NCBI GenBank assembly: GCA_022747635.1
Contig: JAKTNV010000003.1
Coordinates: 101,354,454-101,418,453, forward strand
Source of the DNA: Hetaerina americana
Taxonomy: Eukaryota; Arthropoda; Insecta; Odonata; Calopterygidae
Direction of reading: 5' to 3'
DNA: 64,000 nucleotides
Made by a program: the position numbers and the translations under genes. Each line of letters begins with the position of its first letter. Position 1 is the stretch's first letter. Positions 48,771 through 58,227 of this stretch are shown piece after piece. The notes under the pieces are model-generated. The model saw nothing but the letters and a program-made list of their open reading frames with translations, ran no database searches and was not told the origin of the DNA.

Positions 48771-50101
48771 TACCTTGATCAAAAATTTCCCGGAATTTAT
48801 TCAGAAAATTAAAAATACAAGTTTATTCATCTAAATCTATATTGTCCCCTTCAAAGTAATCCCCATCGACTGCAACACACTTATGCCAGCGCTTGATCCA
48901 ATCCTCGAAATATTTTTTATATTCGGTTTTCGGTATGTCCATCAGTGCTTCCTGCGATTTTTCCATTACTTCCTCTCGACTGCTAAAACGCGTTCCCCGT
49001 AATGGTTTTTTAACTCGATTGAACAGAAAGAAGTCACAGGGAGCCAAATCAGGTGAATTCGGTGGCTGTTGGATGATATTTGTTGCATTTTTCGTCAAAA
49101 AATTACGAATAATGATAGCACTGTGCGACGGTGCGTTATCATGGTGCAAAATCCACGAGTTTTCTGCCCACATTTCTGGTCTCTTTCGGCGAATTGCTTC
49201 ACGCAAACGTCTCATAACGCCCAAATAATACTCTTTGTTTACTGTCTGGCCTTCTGGCAAAAATTCATGATGCACTACACCGTTGTAATCCATGAAAACC
49301 GTCAGCATTGCCTTCTTTTTTGACTGAAAACGACGTGGTTTTTTTGGTCTCGGCTCATTTGGTGAACGCCATTCACTTGCCTGATGTCTGGATTGCGTGT
49401 CGTACTCATAAACCCACGTCTCGTCTCCAGTAATGATCCTTTTGATGAATGTGGGATCGGATTCAGCCTCGCAAATCATGTCTTTTGCGACGTCAACACG
49501 GTCTCTTTTTTGCATGAAATTGAGGTCTTTCGGCACCAACTTTGCTGCTACACGACGGAAACCCAAATCATTAACCACAATGTCTTGGGCGGATCCATAG
49601 GCAATGTTCAAGTCCTCCGCTATTTCTCTGATGGTTAATTTGCGGTTATTGACCAACATTTCTTTTACTTTATCAATTTTTTCACCGACTTTCGATGTCG
49701 ATGGTCTGCCACTGCGTTCATCATCTTCGATTGACTCACGACCACTTCTGAACCGCTCGTGCCACTGGTAAACGACCGTTTTTTTTAGAGAATCGTTGCC
49801 GAAACACTTTTCCAACATTTCCAACGTCCGTGCGCCACTAAATCCGTTTTTTACGCAAAATTTAATACAAGTTCGTTGTTGCAAATTTAAATCCATTTCT
49901 GCAATTGTAAAAAATCGCCAACACACACAGAGATAGATGTACTCTTGGCTACGTAACTTTTGCAAATGTCAAGTTATGACACTAAGATTTAAAGGGAATA
50001 TCAACAACAGATGTACCAATTTAACAAAAAAAAACAGAACTCAAATCGGAACGATGGGAGCGCCACACGGTGGTTATTCCGGGAACTTTTTGATCAAGGT
50101 A

Positions 50102-50102
<1 letters not shown>
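48770..50102 (-). mobile_element. complete mariner transposon
   Basis: A 1333-bp element. Terminal inverted repeats: CTACCTTGATCAAAAATTTC at the left end and, at the right end read on the minus strand, CTACCTTGATCAAAAAGTTC, matching over about 27 bp with one difference. TA dinucleotides flank both ends (48768-48769 and 50103-50104), as expected for mariner target duplication. Here, however, they merge with (TA)n tracts on both sides. It carries one intact transposase gene. It is almost identical to the second copy at 52640-58496, implying recent activity. Confidence 0.92.
48823..49896 (-). CDS. mariner transposase, intact
   Basis: The enzyme cuts and pastes its own element through terminal-repeat recognition and DDD-type catalysis in the nucleus. 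The frame is 357 codons from the ATG at 49896, a usual length for the family; a longer upstream frame has no support, because the ATG encoding [10 protein letters not shown] fits the family start. Residues: N-terminal helix-turn-helix region (1-55), a second one with [20 protein letters not shown] (88-107), a KLVPKDL motif at 119-125 (the WVPHEL-like position), catalytic Asp158 (GDETW), Asp253 (HHDNAP) and Asp288 (SPDLAPCD). There are 34 residues between the last two, the D,D34D hallmark of mariner. No stop or frameshift is seen, so it may be functional. Confidence 0.9.
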   Translation of the reverse strand: MDLNLQQRTCIKFCVKNGFSGARTLEMLEKCFGNDSLKKTVVYQWHERFRSGRESIEDDERSGRPSTSKVGEKIDKVKEMLVNNRKLTIREIAEDLNIAYGSAQDIVVNDLGFRRVAAKLVPKDLNFMQKRDRVDVAKDMICEAESDPTFIKRIITGDETWVYEYDTQSRHQASEWRSPNEPRPKKPRRFQSKKKAMLTVFMDYNGVVHHEFLPEGQTVNKEYYLGVMRRLREAIRRKRPEMWAENSWILHHDNAPSHSAIIIRNFLTKNATNIIQQPPNSPDLAPCDFFLFNRVKKPLRGTRFSSREEVMEKSQEALMDIPKTEYKKYFEDWIKRWHKCVAVDGDYFEGDNIDLDE

Positions 50103-50148
<46 letters not shown>

Positions 50149-50369
50149 AAACGTATAAACGGCCATGATTGATGAAAAATATTTTGCCAACATTCCTCTC
50201 TGATTTCCGCCCTGATAGACCAATTGTTGAAAGTTTTCCATAGTCCATACATTGCTTATTAACATATTTTATTAATAGAGGCTCCCCGTCCACGTGGGTT
50301 AATGGTCTAAATCCTCCCCCCCCTTCATTTCGCCTTGGCAGATTTCTGGATTCGCCCCTGGCTGGGCGT
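50103..50369. repeat. (TA)n microsatellite and short unique DNA
   Basis: TA repeats (50103-50146) lie directly right of the mariner, followed by TTTGAAACGTATAAACGG (50147-50164). In this last stretch GAAA, self-complementary ACGT and A form another hammerhead-like 3' half. The rest has no recognised feature. Confidence 0.7.
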
Positions 50370-51060
50370 GATGCGGAATTTATTTCGAGTTGTCCCCCCC
50401 ATCCAGCATTAGGGAATCCGTCGATTCCACCCCGTTCCCTCCCACGACACAAAAACAACCGCCGATGAGTGGCGCAGGTGAAGGCGAAATGTGTCTCCGT
50501 GTTCCCGGCTCCTTTCCCGCTAGGTGACTATGTGTGTCCGTAGGGCGGGCGGGCCAGGGTACGGTGAGGGTGGTGACGGCGGGGGGGAGGGTGGTGCTCC
50601 CCCCCCGTGACGGACGGCGGCGTCTCGTTTGCCGCGCGCGTCGCCCCCACCCTCCCCGTCCGTGGTGCTCCTCTTCGGCCTGCCGGGTCGCGGGCTGGCA
50701 GTTGGGTCTCCCGCCCCCTTCCTCGTCACCCCCTCCTTCCCCCAATATGAGAGCGGGACCCCCGCCGCCTTCCCCCCCCCCCCCAGGGACAGGGCGCACG
50801 CACGCTAACGTATATTCCGGCGCCGCCCACGCGACCCGAGGAGGCCGGCCGAAATTAATTCTCGCGCCGTGGTGGTGGAGGCTTATTTCCGTCCTCCGTA
50901 TGACTAACAAAGAGAAAGAGAAGTTTGGGGTGGGCGGAGGTGGGTGGGGGCGGAAAGGGGGTGAGCGCGGGTGTGGGTGCCGGAGGGTGTACGGAGAGAT
51001 ACTTGGGGCTATTGGGGAGGATATTTGTGTCGAAGACGGCAATACGTTTCCTTGAATTTT
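50370..51060. promoter_or_regulatory. GC/CpG-rich island, function unknown
   Basis: About 700 bp of strongly GC-rich DNA with C and G runs (50771-50784, 50580-50606) in AT-rich surroundings, similar in texture to the first-exon island at 10-12 kb. Long open frames on both strands show no domain. It may be the promoter or first exon of another gene, or a further first exon, but no start or donor is convincing. Confidence 0.35.
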
Positions 51061-52017
51061 CCAATTCCCTTCAAAATTGATAAATTCAATTCGGTTCATG
51101 ATTTTCCGATTTAATGATTTCGATTCGCCCTAACCGTCATTCGATCCGCACCGATTCTCTACAAAGTTTCTCCTTGCCTGCCTGCTAACCTGAAGGTCAT
51201 CTGGTACGGACTTTCTTTTTAAGTTATGATTGCATAGTCCGACCCCTGGGAAACCTGATGACCAGCCAAGAGTGGCTTATATGGATCCACAGGCGCACAT
51301 CGATCGCCTCAGATGTCTGTTAAAAAACTCTACATGCCCGTGAGATGCTCATACGATTCTTGACCAAATATTGCCTGCAGAGATGAAGATGGGGACGCCG
51401 GGTTAGTCACAGTGGACGATCGGGGAAGGGGGTGGATGACTGCGTTGTGGTGACGTCTTTCTCGGCCCAGAGAGACACGGCGAGACAGGGTTCTGCACCG
51501 TATTATTCCGATTCGAGCTGGATTTCTCTGTGGTTAATATCGATTCTAATACGAAAAGACTCTCCGGAAATCCAATTTTGGAATGGGTTTTTTTTGCCTG
51601 AATATGCTGGTACAATTGAATGGATTCTTAGCTTCGAATCGCCCATCCCTGGTGGGTGCTCTCTCTCCCCGTCAAGGGTCCCCTTTCTCCTCCACGCGCC
51701 CATGTGACCGAGTTTTAAAGAGGGGATCCCAAGGAAGAGGCTGGCTGCTCCTGCGGTTGTTCATCGTCCGCCCCTGCTCCCTTCCCCCCATGCAGTCCCT
51801 CGCCTCTTCACTCTCTCACTCTCCGCGCAGCTGGGATATTTAGATTCCTAGCGATCGTTCATGGAAATTTCCGTAGGCGACGATCCATTCGCCAATGACG
51901 CCACGAAGGGATGAAACCAATGACGCTCCTAAGCCCTCAAGCGACGCCTTTTATCCCATACACACTCGGACATGAGAGCTCCATTTTTTTAAATGAAATT
52001 CAAAATAATTGAATTTT
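51061..52017. other. no gene; partial SINE C at about 51228-51330
   Basis: GTCCGACCCCTGGGAAACCT followed by TGACCAGCCAAGAGTGGCTT matches the body of the family C SINE at 34921-34975; the tRNA-like head is missing. The rest (51340-52017) contains a mixed-composition segment with short open frames and no recognisable product. Confidence 0.45.
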
Positions 52018-52150
52018 AATTAAATTTGAAATACTTCGCCTTTCCACATAAACCACTTTTATTACTACCTAGGTTTCGTTATGGTATAACGAAACCTAGG
52101 TAGTAATAAAAGTGGTTTATGTGGAAAGGCGAAGTATTTCAAATTTAATT
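52018..52150. repeat. perfect 65-bp inverted repeat with 3-nt loop
   Basis: The left arm 52018-52082 and right arm 52086-52150 are exact reverse complements around the loop GGT. The right arm carries GAAACCTAGGTA (52091-52102): GAAA, self-complementary ACCTAGGT and A. AATAAAAGTGG and TTATGTGGAAAGG follow. It is the youngest-looking member of the fold-back group, since no arm mismatch has accumulated. It could extrude a cruciform. Confidence 0.95.
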
Positions 52151-52429
52151 TCAATATGAAGAATTTCCACCAAGAGACGCCAGAAACTGTTTCATTCGTA
52201 AATAATAATTGGGGCGTCTAATATGCGCATCTCTCTTAACTGATACAGTAAATAAGGTATCACTTATAAAATAGCCAGGAAATGGAAATTTTTATTGACA
52301 CAATCAAATATTATAATTATGGATCCATGTACCGTGTCCCATTAGAATCATGTTTAGGGCTCTTAGTTAAAATGCATCTGGTTTGCGGATGATATCATCT
52401 TGCTTGGAGTATTGTTAAGTGTTCAAGAG

Positions 52430-52576
52430 AAATGCCGAAACTGTTTCGACGGCTCCGACTCGACGACGTCCCGTCGAAACATCAACTAGATATGTATGTG
52501 TCCTTTTTCTCTTTCTGTGTATAAATGTTTTAATCAAAGTTTTTGTATGTGTCTTCGCTGAAGAGCGTTCTTTTCA

Positions 52577-52580
<4 letters not shown>
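52430..52580 (+). mobile_element. Penelope-like element end running into (TA)n
   Basis: TTTCGACGGC ... CCCGTCGAAACATC (52446-52485), then TATGTATGTGTCCTTTTTCT and GTGTCTTCGCTGAAGAGCG, and finally (TA)n. The same order is seen on the minus strand at 1580-1460, where it also ends in (TA)n. The upstream CTGATGA box is not recognisable here. No coding part. Confidence 0.5.
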
Positions 52581-52627
<47 letters not shown>

Positions 52628-52639
52628 GATATACATATA
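52579..52639. repeat. (TA)n microsatellite
   Basis: TA repeats with two CATAGATATACATA-like interruptions at the right edge. It runs directly into the left terminal repeat of mariner copy 2. Confidence 0.95.
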
Positions 52640-52787
52640 CTACCTTGATCAAAAAGTTCCCGGAATAACCACCGTGTGGCGCTCCCATCGTTCCGATTTG
52701 AGTTCTGTTTTTTTGTTAAATTGGTACATTTGTTGTTGATATTCCCTTTAAATCTTAGTGTCATAACTTGACATTTGCAAAAGTTAC

Positions 52788-53691
52788 GGTCGGTTTTCGG
52801 TATGTCCATCAGTGCTTCCTGCGATTTTTCCATTACTTCCTCTCGGCTGCTAAAACGCGTTCCCCGTAATGGTTTTTTAACTCGATTGAACAGAAAGAAG
52901 TCACAGGGAGCCAAATCAGGTGAATTCGGTGGCTGTTGGATGGTATTTGTTGCATTTTTCGTCAAAAAATTACGAATAATGATAGCACTGTGCGACGGTG
53001 CGTTATCATGGTGCAAAATCCACGAGTTTTCTGCCCACATTTCTGGTCTCTTTCGGCGAATTGCTTCACGCAAACGTCTCATAACGCCCAAATAATACTC
53101 TTTGTTTACTGTCTGGCCTTCTGGCAAAAATTCATGATGCACTACACCGTTGTAATCCATGAAAACCGTCAGCATTGCCTTCTTTTTTGACTGAAAACGA
53201 CGTGGTTTTTTTGGTCTCGGCTCATTTGGTGAACGCCATTCACTTGCCTGATGTCTGGATTGCGTGTCGTACTCATAAACCCACGTCTCGTCTCCAGTAA
53301 TTATCCTTTTGATGAATGTGGGATCGGGTTCAGCCTCGCAAATCATGTCTTTTGCGACGTCAACACGGTCTCTTTTTTGCATGAAATTGAGGTCTTTCGG
53401 CACCAACTTTGCTGCTACACGACGGAAACCCAAATCATTAACCACAATGTCTTGGGCGGATCCATAGGCAATGTTCAAGTCCTCCGCTATTTCTCTGATG
53501 GTTAATTTGCGGTTATTGACCAACATTTCTTTTACTTTATCAATTTTTTCACCGACTTTCGATGTCGATGGTCTGCCACTGCGTTCATCATCTTCGATTG
53601 ACTCACGACCACTTCTGAACCGCTCGTGCCACTGGTAAACGACCGTTTTTTTTAGAAAATCGTTGCCGAAACACTTTTCCAACATTTCCAA
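52788..53691 (-). pseudogene. mariner transposase copy 2, N-terminus separated and C-terminus lost
   Basis: It encodes residues from about MLEKCF (27) to DIPKT with all three catalytic Asp positions kept ([19 protein letters not shown]) and nearly identical to the intact copy: for example, F for S at the DSLKKT position, P for S in AESDP and T for I in NATNII. The first about 26 codons lie at 58228-58292, beyond the LINE. At the other end the frame passes DIPKT into the inverted 5' end and then (TA)n, so the last about 35 normal residues are replaced by unrelated sequence. It cannot produce a normal enzyme, although the element's ends remain. Confidence 0.88.
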
Positions 53692-53698
53692 CGTCCGT
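53687..53698. repeat. 12-bp target-site duplication, left copy
   Basis: TCCAACGTCCGT. The same 12 bp occur at 58216-58227 and once only in the uninterrupted mariner at about 49821-49832, which proves the LINE insertion point. Confidence 0.92.
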
Positions 53699-53818
53699 CC
53701 TCGTCTTCTTTTTTGCCAAAACGTTCCCTCTTGACGCTTGGCTTGCAGCTGCCCGATGATTTAATCATTCAGCTGCTGTGTTTGCGGCTTCTTAGCCCGT
53801 CGATGAAGGAAGGTCCAA

Positions 53819-56547
53819 TCAACTCCTTTTCCTTTTCAATGGTGGTTGGTCGTCGTCCCGTCCCGTTGCTGCTCTTGGGCGTTTGTGCCTTTCCCAGGAG
53901 ACAGGTTTTAAGCCGCCGATCGACCGCAAGTGCTCTTCTTTTTTGCCTTCAAGCTCCTCGTAAAAGGCCGTCGCGCGAGTCTTGATGACATCTCCAATGG
54001 GCGCAGTTTCAGTTAAGGCGTGGAGAATTTCTGCGGCATAGTTCCAGCCAAGCCCAAGTACACTGTTGAGTGCCCCTCTTTCCGTTACCTCCAAGTGGTG
54101 GAAGGCCGTCTGAGTCATTCTGCCACTCCATGCCGGTGAAGCGTACATCAAGATTGGGCGAATTGCCGCCACGTACAGATACGTCTTTGTCTTGATAGAG
54201 AGGGACGGTGAACGCAGCAGCGGCGAGAGTTGTAGTCGTCTTCCTCTTGCCTTCCTGGTGGCAGCGAGGGCGTGACTTTTGAATGTCAGTCTTTTATCTA
54301 GTATCACGCCTAGATAGGTCACCTCTTCCTTCCATGGCGCCTCCTCGGTGCCCACGAGGATTTCTCCTGGTTCTCGGAGTCCTCCAGGTGAAAAAAGAAT
54401 CGTCTGTGTCTTTGCGCTGTTGACGCTGATTCGCCACAGGGCGTACCACTCCAGCAGTTTGTCTACTGCTCGCTGTAGGTATGTTGCCGCCATGTGTGCT
54501 CTCCGCGAAGTGGTCACTATTGCTGCGTCATCCGCATACAGGGCAACCATGGTATGTCGTCCAAGTTCTACCGGGAGGTCCGCCGTATATAGATTAAAAA
54601 GTATCGGTCCGAGCACCGATCCTTGCGGCACGCCTGCGTGGACCTGTTTCGGCTGTGACAGCGCGCGTCCCCAGGCGACACGGAAAGTCCTTCCTGTCAG
54701 GTATGATGTTAGCAAGCGGCGCTGCCAATTTGGAAACCGCTGTATTGCAAGTTTTCGCCTGAGACCAGCGTGCCATACCCGGTCGAAGGCTTTCCTGATG
54801 TCAAAGAACGCCGCCGTTGAGCAGCATCGCCGATTGAATCCGGCCGTCACCTGTTCCACGAGACGGACGAGCTGGTGTGTGGTGGAGTGTTCCTCTCGAA
54901 AACCGTACTGTGATGCCGGCAAGATTGAGTAGGCCGCGATGTGCTTCAGGAGATGTGGCAGCAGTACCCTCTCAAGCAGCTTTCCCAGGGTCGCTAGCAG
55001 GGCGATCGGGCGGTAGTTCTCTACGTTCCTAGCGGACTTCGGCGGCTTCGGCAATAGGATGACTTTTGCCGATTTCCAGATGGCCGGAAAATGTCCCATG
55101 GAGGAGCAGGCCGTAAAGAGCGTAATCAGGTGAGTTGCGAGCGAGACAGGCATCTGTCGAAGGGCCTCGTTCGGGATGTTGTCCTCTCCTGGTGCTTTCT
55201 TGCAGCGTAGTCGTCCAAGGGCTGCTCTCAGGTCGTTTTCGGTAACCTTCGTTACCGTCATGGTGCCCTCCTCCGTTGTTTCATCCTCTTCAGGAAAGTC
55301 GCTAGGATCATCCGGTACCAGTGGATCCGGAGTCGACGTGAAAGTGGCCTCCAGCGTAGTTGCTGCAAATTCAGCCTTTTCGTCTTCCGTGATAAGAGGG
55401 CCACCAGGTGAGTCGATCGGTGGGTCGATCCGAATGCTGTGGCGAAGAGAAGCTGCCATTCTCCAGATGCTCCCATCTTCGGTTCGGAGGGAAGCAACCT
55501 TCCTTTCCCACGTCGTCTGCCTGTGGTCCTGGATGAGCTGCCTCACTTCGGCTCGTTTTCTTCTAAACCGTGCCCCATCCGCGGGACATTTGGTTCTTTG
55601 AAATCGTCGTCGAAGCCGATTTCTTTCGCGGATGCGGCGAAGGATGGAATGAGGCAGCGTCAGATGTCCAGAAGGGCGGATCAGTTTTATTGGCACGGTG
55701 TTCTGTAATGCTTGGTCCACGCCAGCTGTTATGACAGAAGCATATTCGTCCAGCATAGCTTGTGACGTCAGTGATGGCGGCTGTTCCGGTAAAATGTCGG
55801 ACAGGGTCTGCCTGTACCCTGTCCAGTCTGTTTTGTCCAGGCATCGCACCGGCCGTGGGGGAAGTAACGTTGGGCAGCATCCCAGATAGGCGCAGACTGG
55901 GTAGTGGTCGCTGTCCAACGTCGGTGTCGCCACGAGAGAAAGCGAACTCGTGAGCCTACGGTGCAGCGCAATATCTAAGACGTCTTCGCTCCTGCCGTGA
56001 TGCTGATGCGTTGGCCCATGTGGACCCGCGACGCGTACTCCGTTGTTCTGAGCCCATGTGAGCAGCGCTTCACCCCGAGGGTTCGGTGTAATTGAATGCC
56101 ATGCAGCATTCTTTGCATTTAGATCCCCGAGAAAAAGCGACGGCCGTGACCCGGAGAAGATGACTTCGAAATCCTGTGTGGCTAGAGGTCGTTTTGGGGG
56201 AGATAGAGTGACCCCACTGTGAGAGAGCCGATCGAAGTATCTACTTCAATGGCTGTCGCCTCTAGATGCAGTCGAGCTGGTAGGTCAATTTTTCTCGCAG
56301 CCAGGTCAAGCGAAACGAGGACCGCCGTGCCCCCTCCTCTTGTTTGCCGGTCATCCCGGTAAACTGCATAGCCTGGAACGCCGTATGAAGTTCCAGGACG
56401 GAGATGAGTCTCTTGCAGACAGACGATTGAGATTCTTGCCTTCCGTAGAAAGGCAAGCAATTCAGGGGTCTTTCGCTTCAATGCGCCGCCGACATTCCAT
56501 GTGGCTAGGATGATACGAGATTTATTTAATTCTCGCCTATGGTCCAT
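53819..56547 (-). pseudogene. LINE ORF2: AP-type endonuclease and reverse transcriptase, one frameshift
   Basis: In life the protein nicks target DNA and reverse-transcribes the element RNA at the nick. The frame opens at the ATG at 56547 with endonuclease motifs IILATWNVGG and VCLQETHLRPG; near 56190 it runs into a stop. Shifting one base restores an open frame containing LGDLNAKN and LDSDHYPV (endonuclease end), then the reverse transcriptase: KAPGEDNIPNEAL, NYRPIALLATLGKLLERVL, FFDIRKAFDRVWH, HAGVPQGSVLGPILFNLYTA and YADDAA (about 54525-54545), TYLGVILDKRLTF and RPILMYASPAW. The break is best explained by a missing C in the C-run around 56196-56201. Total length of about 909 codons fits Jockey-clade ORF2. 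The clade call rests on these motifs only. Confidence 0.88.
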
Positions 56548-57964
56548 TTTGGTTTGGGAAAATAGTGGTAAGGGCGACAGTTAAAGCTTGCAGCTGTTGT
56601 TGCAATAGCGCAGCAGAGGACGTCAATGCTTCCAGGATGGAAGAGAGGGATGTAGCCAAAGTTGGAGTCGGCATCTGCGAGTCTGCAGCCCGCCTCTTCT
56701 GGAGAAGAGGAATTTTTATTTCTTCTGCTGTCTCCCTGGCGACCGGAGCCGGCGTCGAGAGTGGAGGAAAGTCAAGATGCTTGCACATGGTCAGACGTTG
56801 GGTTGCGTTGGTTGGGTCTCCCGGCTTCGACGCGTTGAAGGTACCAAGCGTCTTCTGTTGAGGAGAAGGCAGCTCTGTTTCAGCGGCGGTGTTCTTCGCC
56901 CCCTGGGTTGGTGCGCCTTTCCTCCGGAGGCTAGCCATCTTCATCTCCTTCTGTTTGGCGTAGACAGGGCAGGTCCTGAAAAATGCAGGATGGTTTCCTC
57001 CGCAGTTACAGCAACAAGTCTTCTTCCTTTCCGTATCCGGACATTGGATGCCTTCATGTGCACCAGCACACTTGTAGCATCGCGGGGCTGCCGTGCAGTT
57101 GGAAGATGCGTGTCCGAATCGGGTGCACCGGTAACACATTTGTGGCTCCCTGTGCTGATATTTTGCCACCCTGACACGGGAATTGCCGATGTATCTTATG
57201 GCAAGCATTTCTTTTGTTTGCCATTCAGGGTTTTCCTTGACAACGACAAGGAAGAAGGTTCCCTGCCGCACCAGATGCACTCGTTCCACCGGAATCCCCA
57301 TGGCGTCCATATCTTCTTTCAGTAGCTCAACTGGGTAGGTGCACGGAAGTCCACGAACCGCGTAGAAATTGGCTCGTAGGGATTTCGGGCCCCAGGTCGA
57401 GAATTGTGCATTTGACTGCACCAACAGCTGCTTTATGGCCGCATAATCAGCCGCAGTCTTTAGTTGAAGTCTCGTCGAGTCGGTTGTATGGATTGCAGTA
57501 AAGGACTTGTCCGTTGCCTTGGATCGGACAAGTTTCAGCAAGGCCGCGTGGTCTACTACATCGTATATGATGAGTGCCGGGGGGCGTGGTTCCTTTTTTC
57601 GGCTTGCCGGGGATCCAGATGGTGCAGATGAATTTTCAGCCTCCATCGCCACGGGAGCAGAAGAGTTGTCCGTGTCCGGATCCGTGACGAGCGGTGAGAA
57701 TTTATTACTCGTACTTACCGGGCGCTTATTAGTTGCTTCTTCAATGGAAAGGAATGGTGCGCTACGCTTCCCGGCTCCTCTGGGATCCTTGACGTGTCGC
57801 CAGTCGTCGTTGAATTTCGCGGCAGGGGCAGACGGCCCGTTCTGATGCATGGAAACGTCCATATTTAGAGCGCCGGCAGTATGAACAGGGTTTGAAGAAG
57901 TATTTTCCAGCTGCTGGTCGAGAGGAGTCCTTATAGTGTCCGCTGGCAGCGGCACGATGTCCAT
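56537..57964 (-). CDS. LINE ORF1: zinc-knuckle, gag-like RNA-binding protein
   Basis: About 475 residues from the ATG at 57964. The frame is open to 57976, but the upstream codon there is GTG. The N-terminal half is polar and Ser/Pro-rich. The middle has a domain resembling the gag-like region that precedes zinc knuckles in Jockey elements (ALIIYDVVDH ... LRANFYAVRGLPCTYPVELL). The C-terminal half has cysteine knuckles CYRCTRFGHASSNC, CYKCAGAHEGIQC and CCNCGGNHPAFFRTC. It ends with hydrophobic helix-prone sequence (SSILEALTSSAALLQQQLQA). ORF1 proteins bind element RNA and help form the retrotransposition particle. No interruption is seen. Its stop overlaps the ORF2 start. Confidence 0.88.
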   Translation of the reverse strand: MDIVPLPADTIRTPLDQQLENTSSNPVHTAGALNMDVSMHQNGPSAPAAKFNDDWRHVKDPRGAGKRSAPFLSIEEATNKRPVSTSNKFSPLVTDPDTDNSSAPVAMEAENSSAPSGSPASRKKEPRPPALIIYDVVDHAALLKLVRSKATDKSFTAIHTTDSTRLQLKTAADYAAIKQLLVQSNAQFSTWGPKSLRANFYAVRGLPCTYPVELLKEDMDAMGIPVERVHLVRQGTFFLVVVKENPEWQTKEMLAIRYIGNSRVRVAKYQHREPQMCYRCTRFGHASSNCTAAPRCYKCAGAHEGIQCPDTERKKTCCCNCGGNHPAFFRTCPVYAKQKEMKMASLRRKGAPTQGAKNTAAETELPSPQQKTLGTFNASKPGDPTNATQRLTMCKHLDFPPLSTPAPVARETAEEIKIPLLQKRRAADSQMPTPTLATSLSSILEALTSSAALLQQQLQALTVALTTIFPNQNGP

Positions 57965-58079
57965 ATTGGGCGCCACCGGCGCCTTGCTTCGCTGTCCCTC
58001 GATTATTTAATGATGTCAGCAACCAGGGTTAGAAGTATCCAGTAGAATATTCCAAGGGAGGCGTACGTCGAAATTTCTG

Positions 58080-58227
58080 TAGGTATATCCAGGTCTGATG
58101 GTCTATCCTCCGTCTCCAACGTTCCGAATCCAGGTGATCAGGTCTCCCAATTCTCCCTCCAACCTCCAACAGGTCTCCAACCAGTTCCCAGGTCTCCAAC
58201 CAGGTCTCCCAGGTCTCCAACGTCCGT
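58080..58227. repeat. AGGTCTCCAAC ladder at the LINE 5' end, ending in the right target duplication
   Basis: Repeated variants of AGGTCTCCAACC or AGGTCTCCC with variable spacers occur at about 58090, 58110, 58139, 58169, 58189, 58202 and 58211; the last runs into TCCAACGTCCGT (58216-58227). The core TCCAAC equals the start of the target duplication. The repeats therefore look like slippage copies made at the 5' junction rather than normal LINE sequence, although a native repeat promoter is the alternative. Confidence 0.7.

Larger units (their letters stand above)
53699..58215 (-). mobile_element. near-complete Jockey-type non-LTR retrotransposon
   Basis: A 4517-bp insertion in mariner copy 2, 5' end at the right. 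It carries a zinc-knuckle ORF1 and an endonuclease/reverse-transcriptase ORF2 that overlaps ORF1 by 11 bp (ATGGACCATAG: ORF2 start, ORF1 stop). The 5' UTR is about 250 bp and the 3' UTR about 120 bp. The 3' terminus (minus strand GGCAAAAAAGAAGACGAGG) lacks a long poly(A). A ladder of short repeats lies at the 5' end (58080-58227). ORF2 is broken by one frame change, otherwise the element looks recent. Confidence 0.88.

Noticed and set aside
48893..49638. Plus-strand frames opposite the mariner transposase, repeated at 52775-53505
   Set aside because: They occur identically in both mariner copies only because the transposase gene does; antisense shadows.
48823..49965. Longer mariner frame starting at 49965
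   Set aside because: The first 23 codons are 5' UTR-like and not typical of mariner proteins; the ATG at 49896 fits family length.
50380..51099. 239-codon minus and 173-codon plus frames in the 50.4-51.06 kb GC-rich island
   Set aside because: Pro/Gly/Arg low complexity open on both strands; no recognisable protein.
54348..55953. Plus-strand frames opposite LINE ORF2
   Set aside because: Antisense shadows of the reverse-transcriptase gene.
58080..58227. CRISPR-like direct repeats
   Set aside because: The repeat units vary in length and sequence, spacers are irregular, and the context is a LINE junction in eukaryotic DNA.
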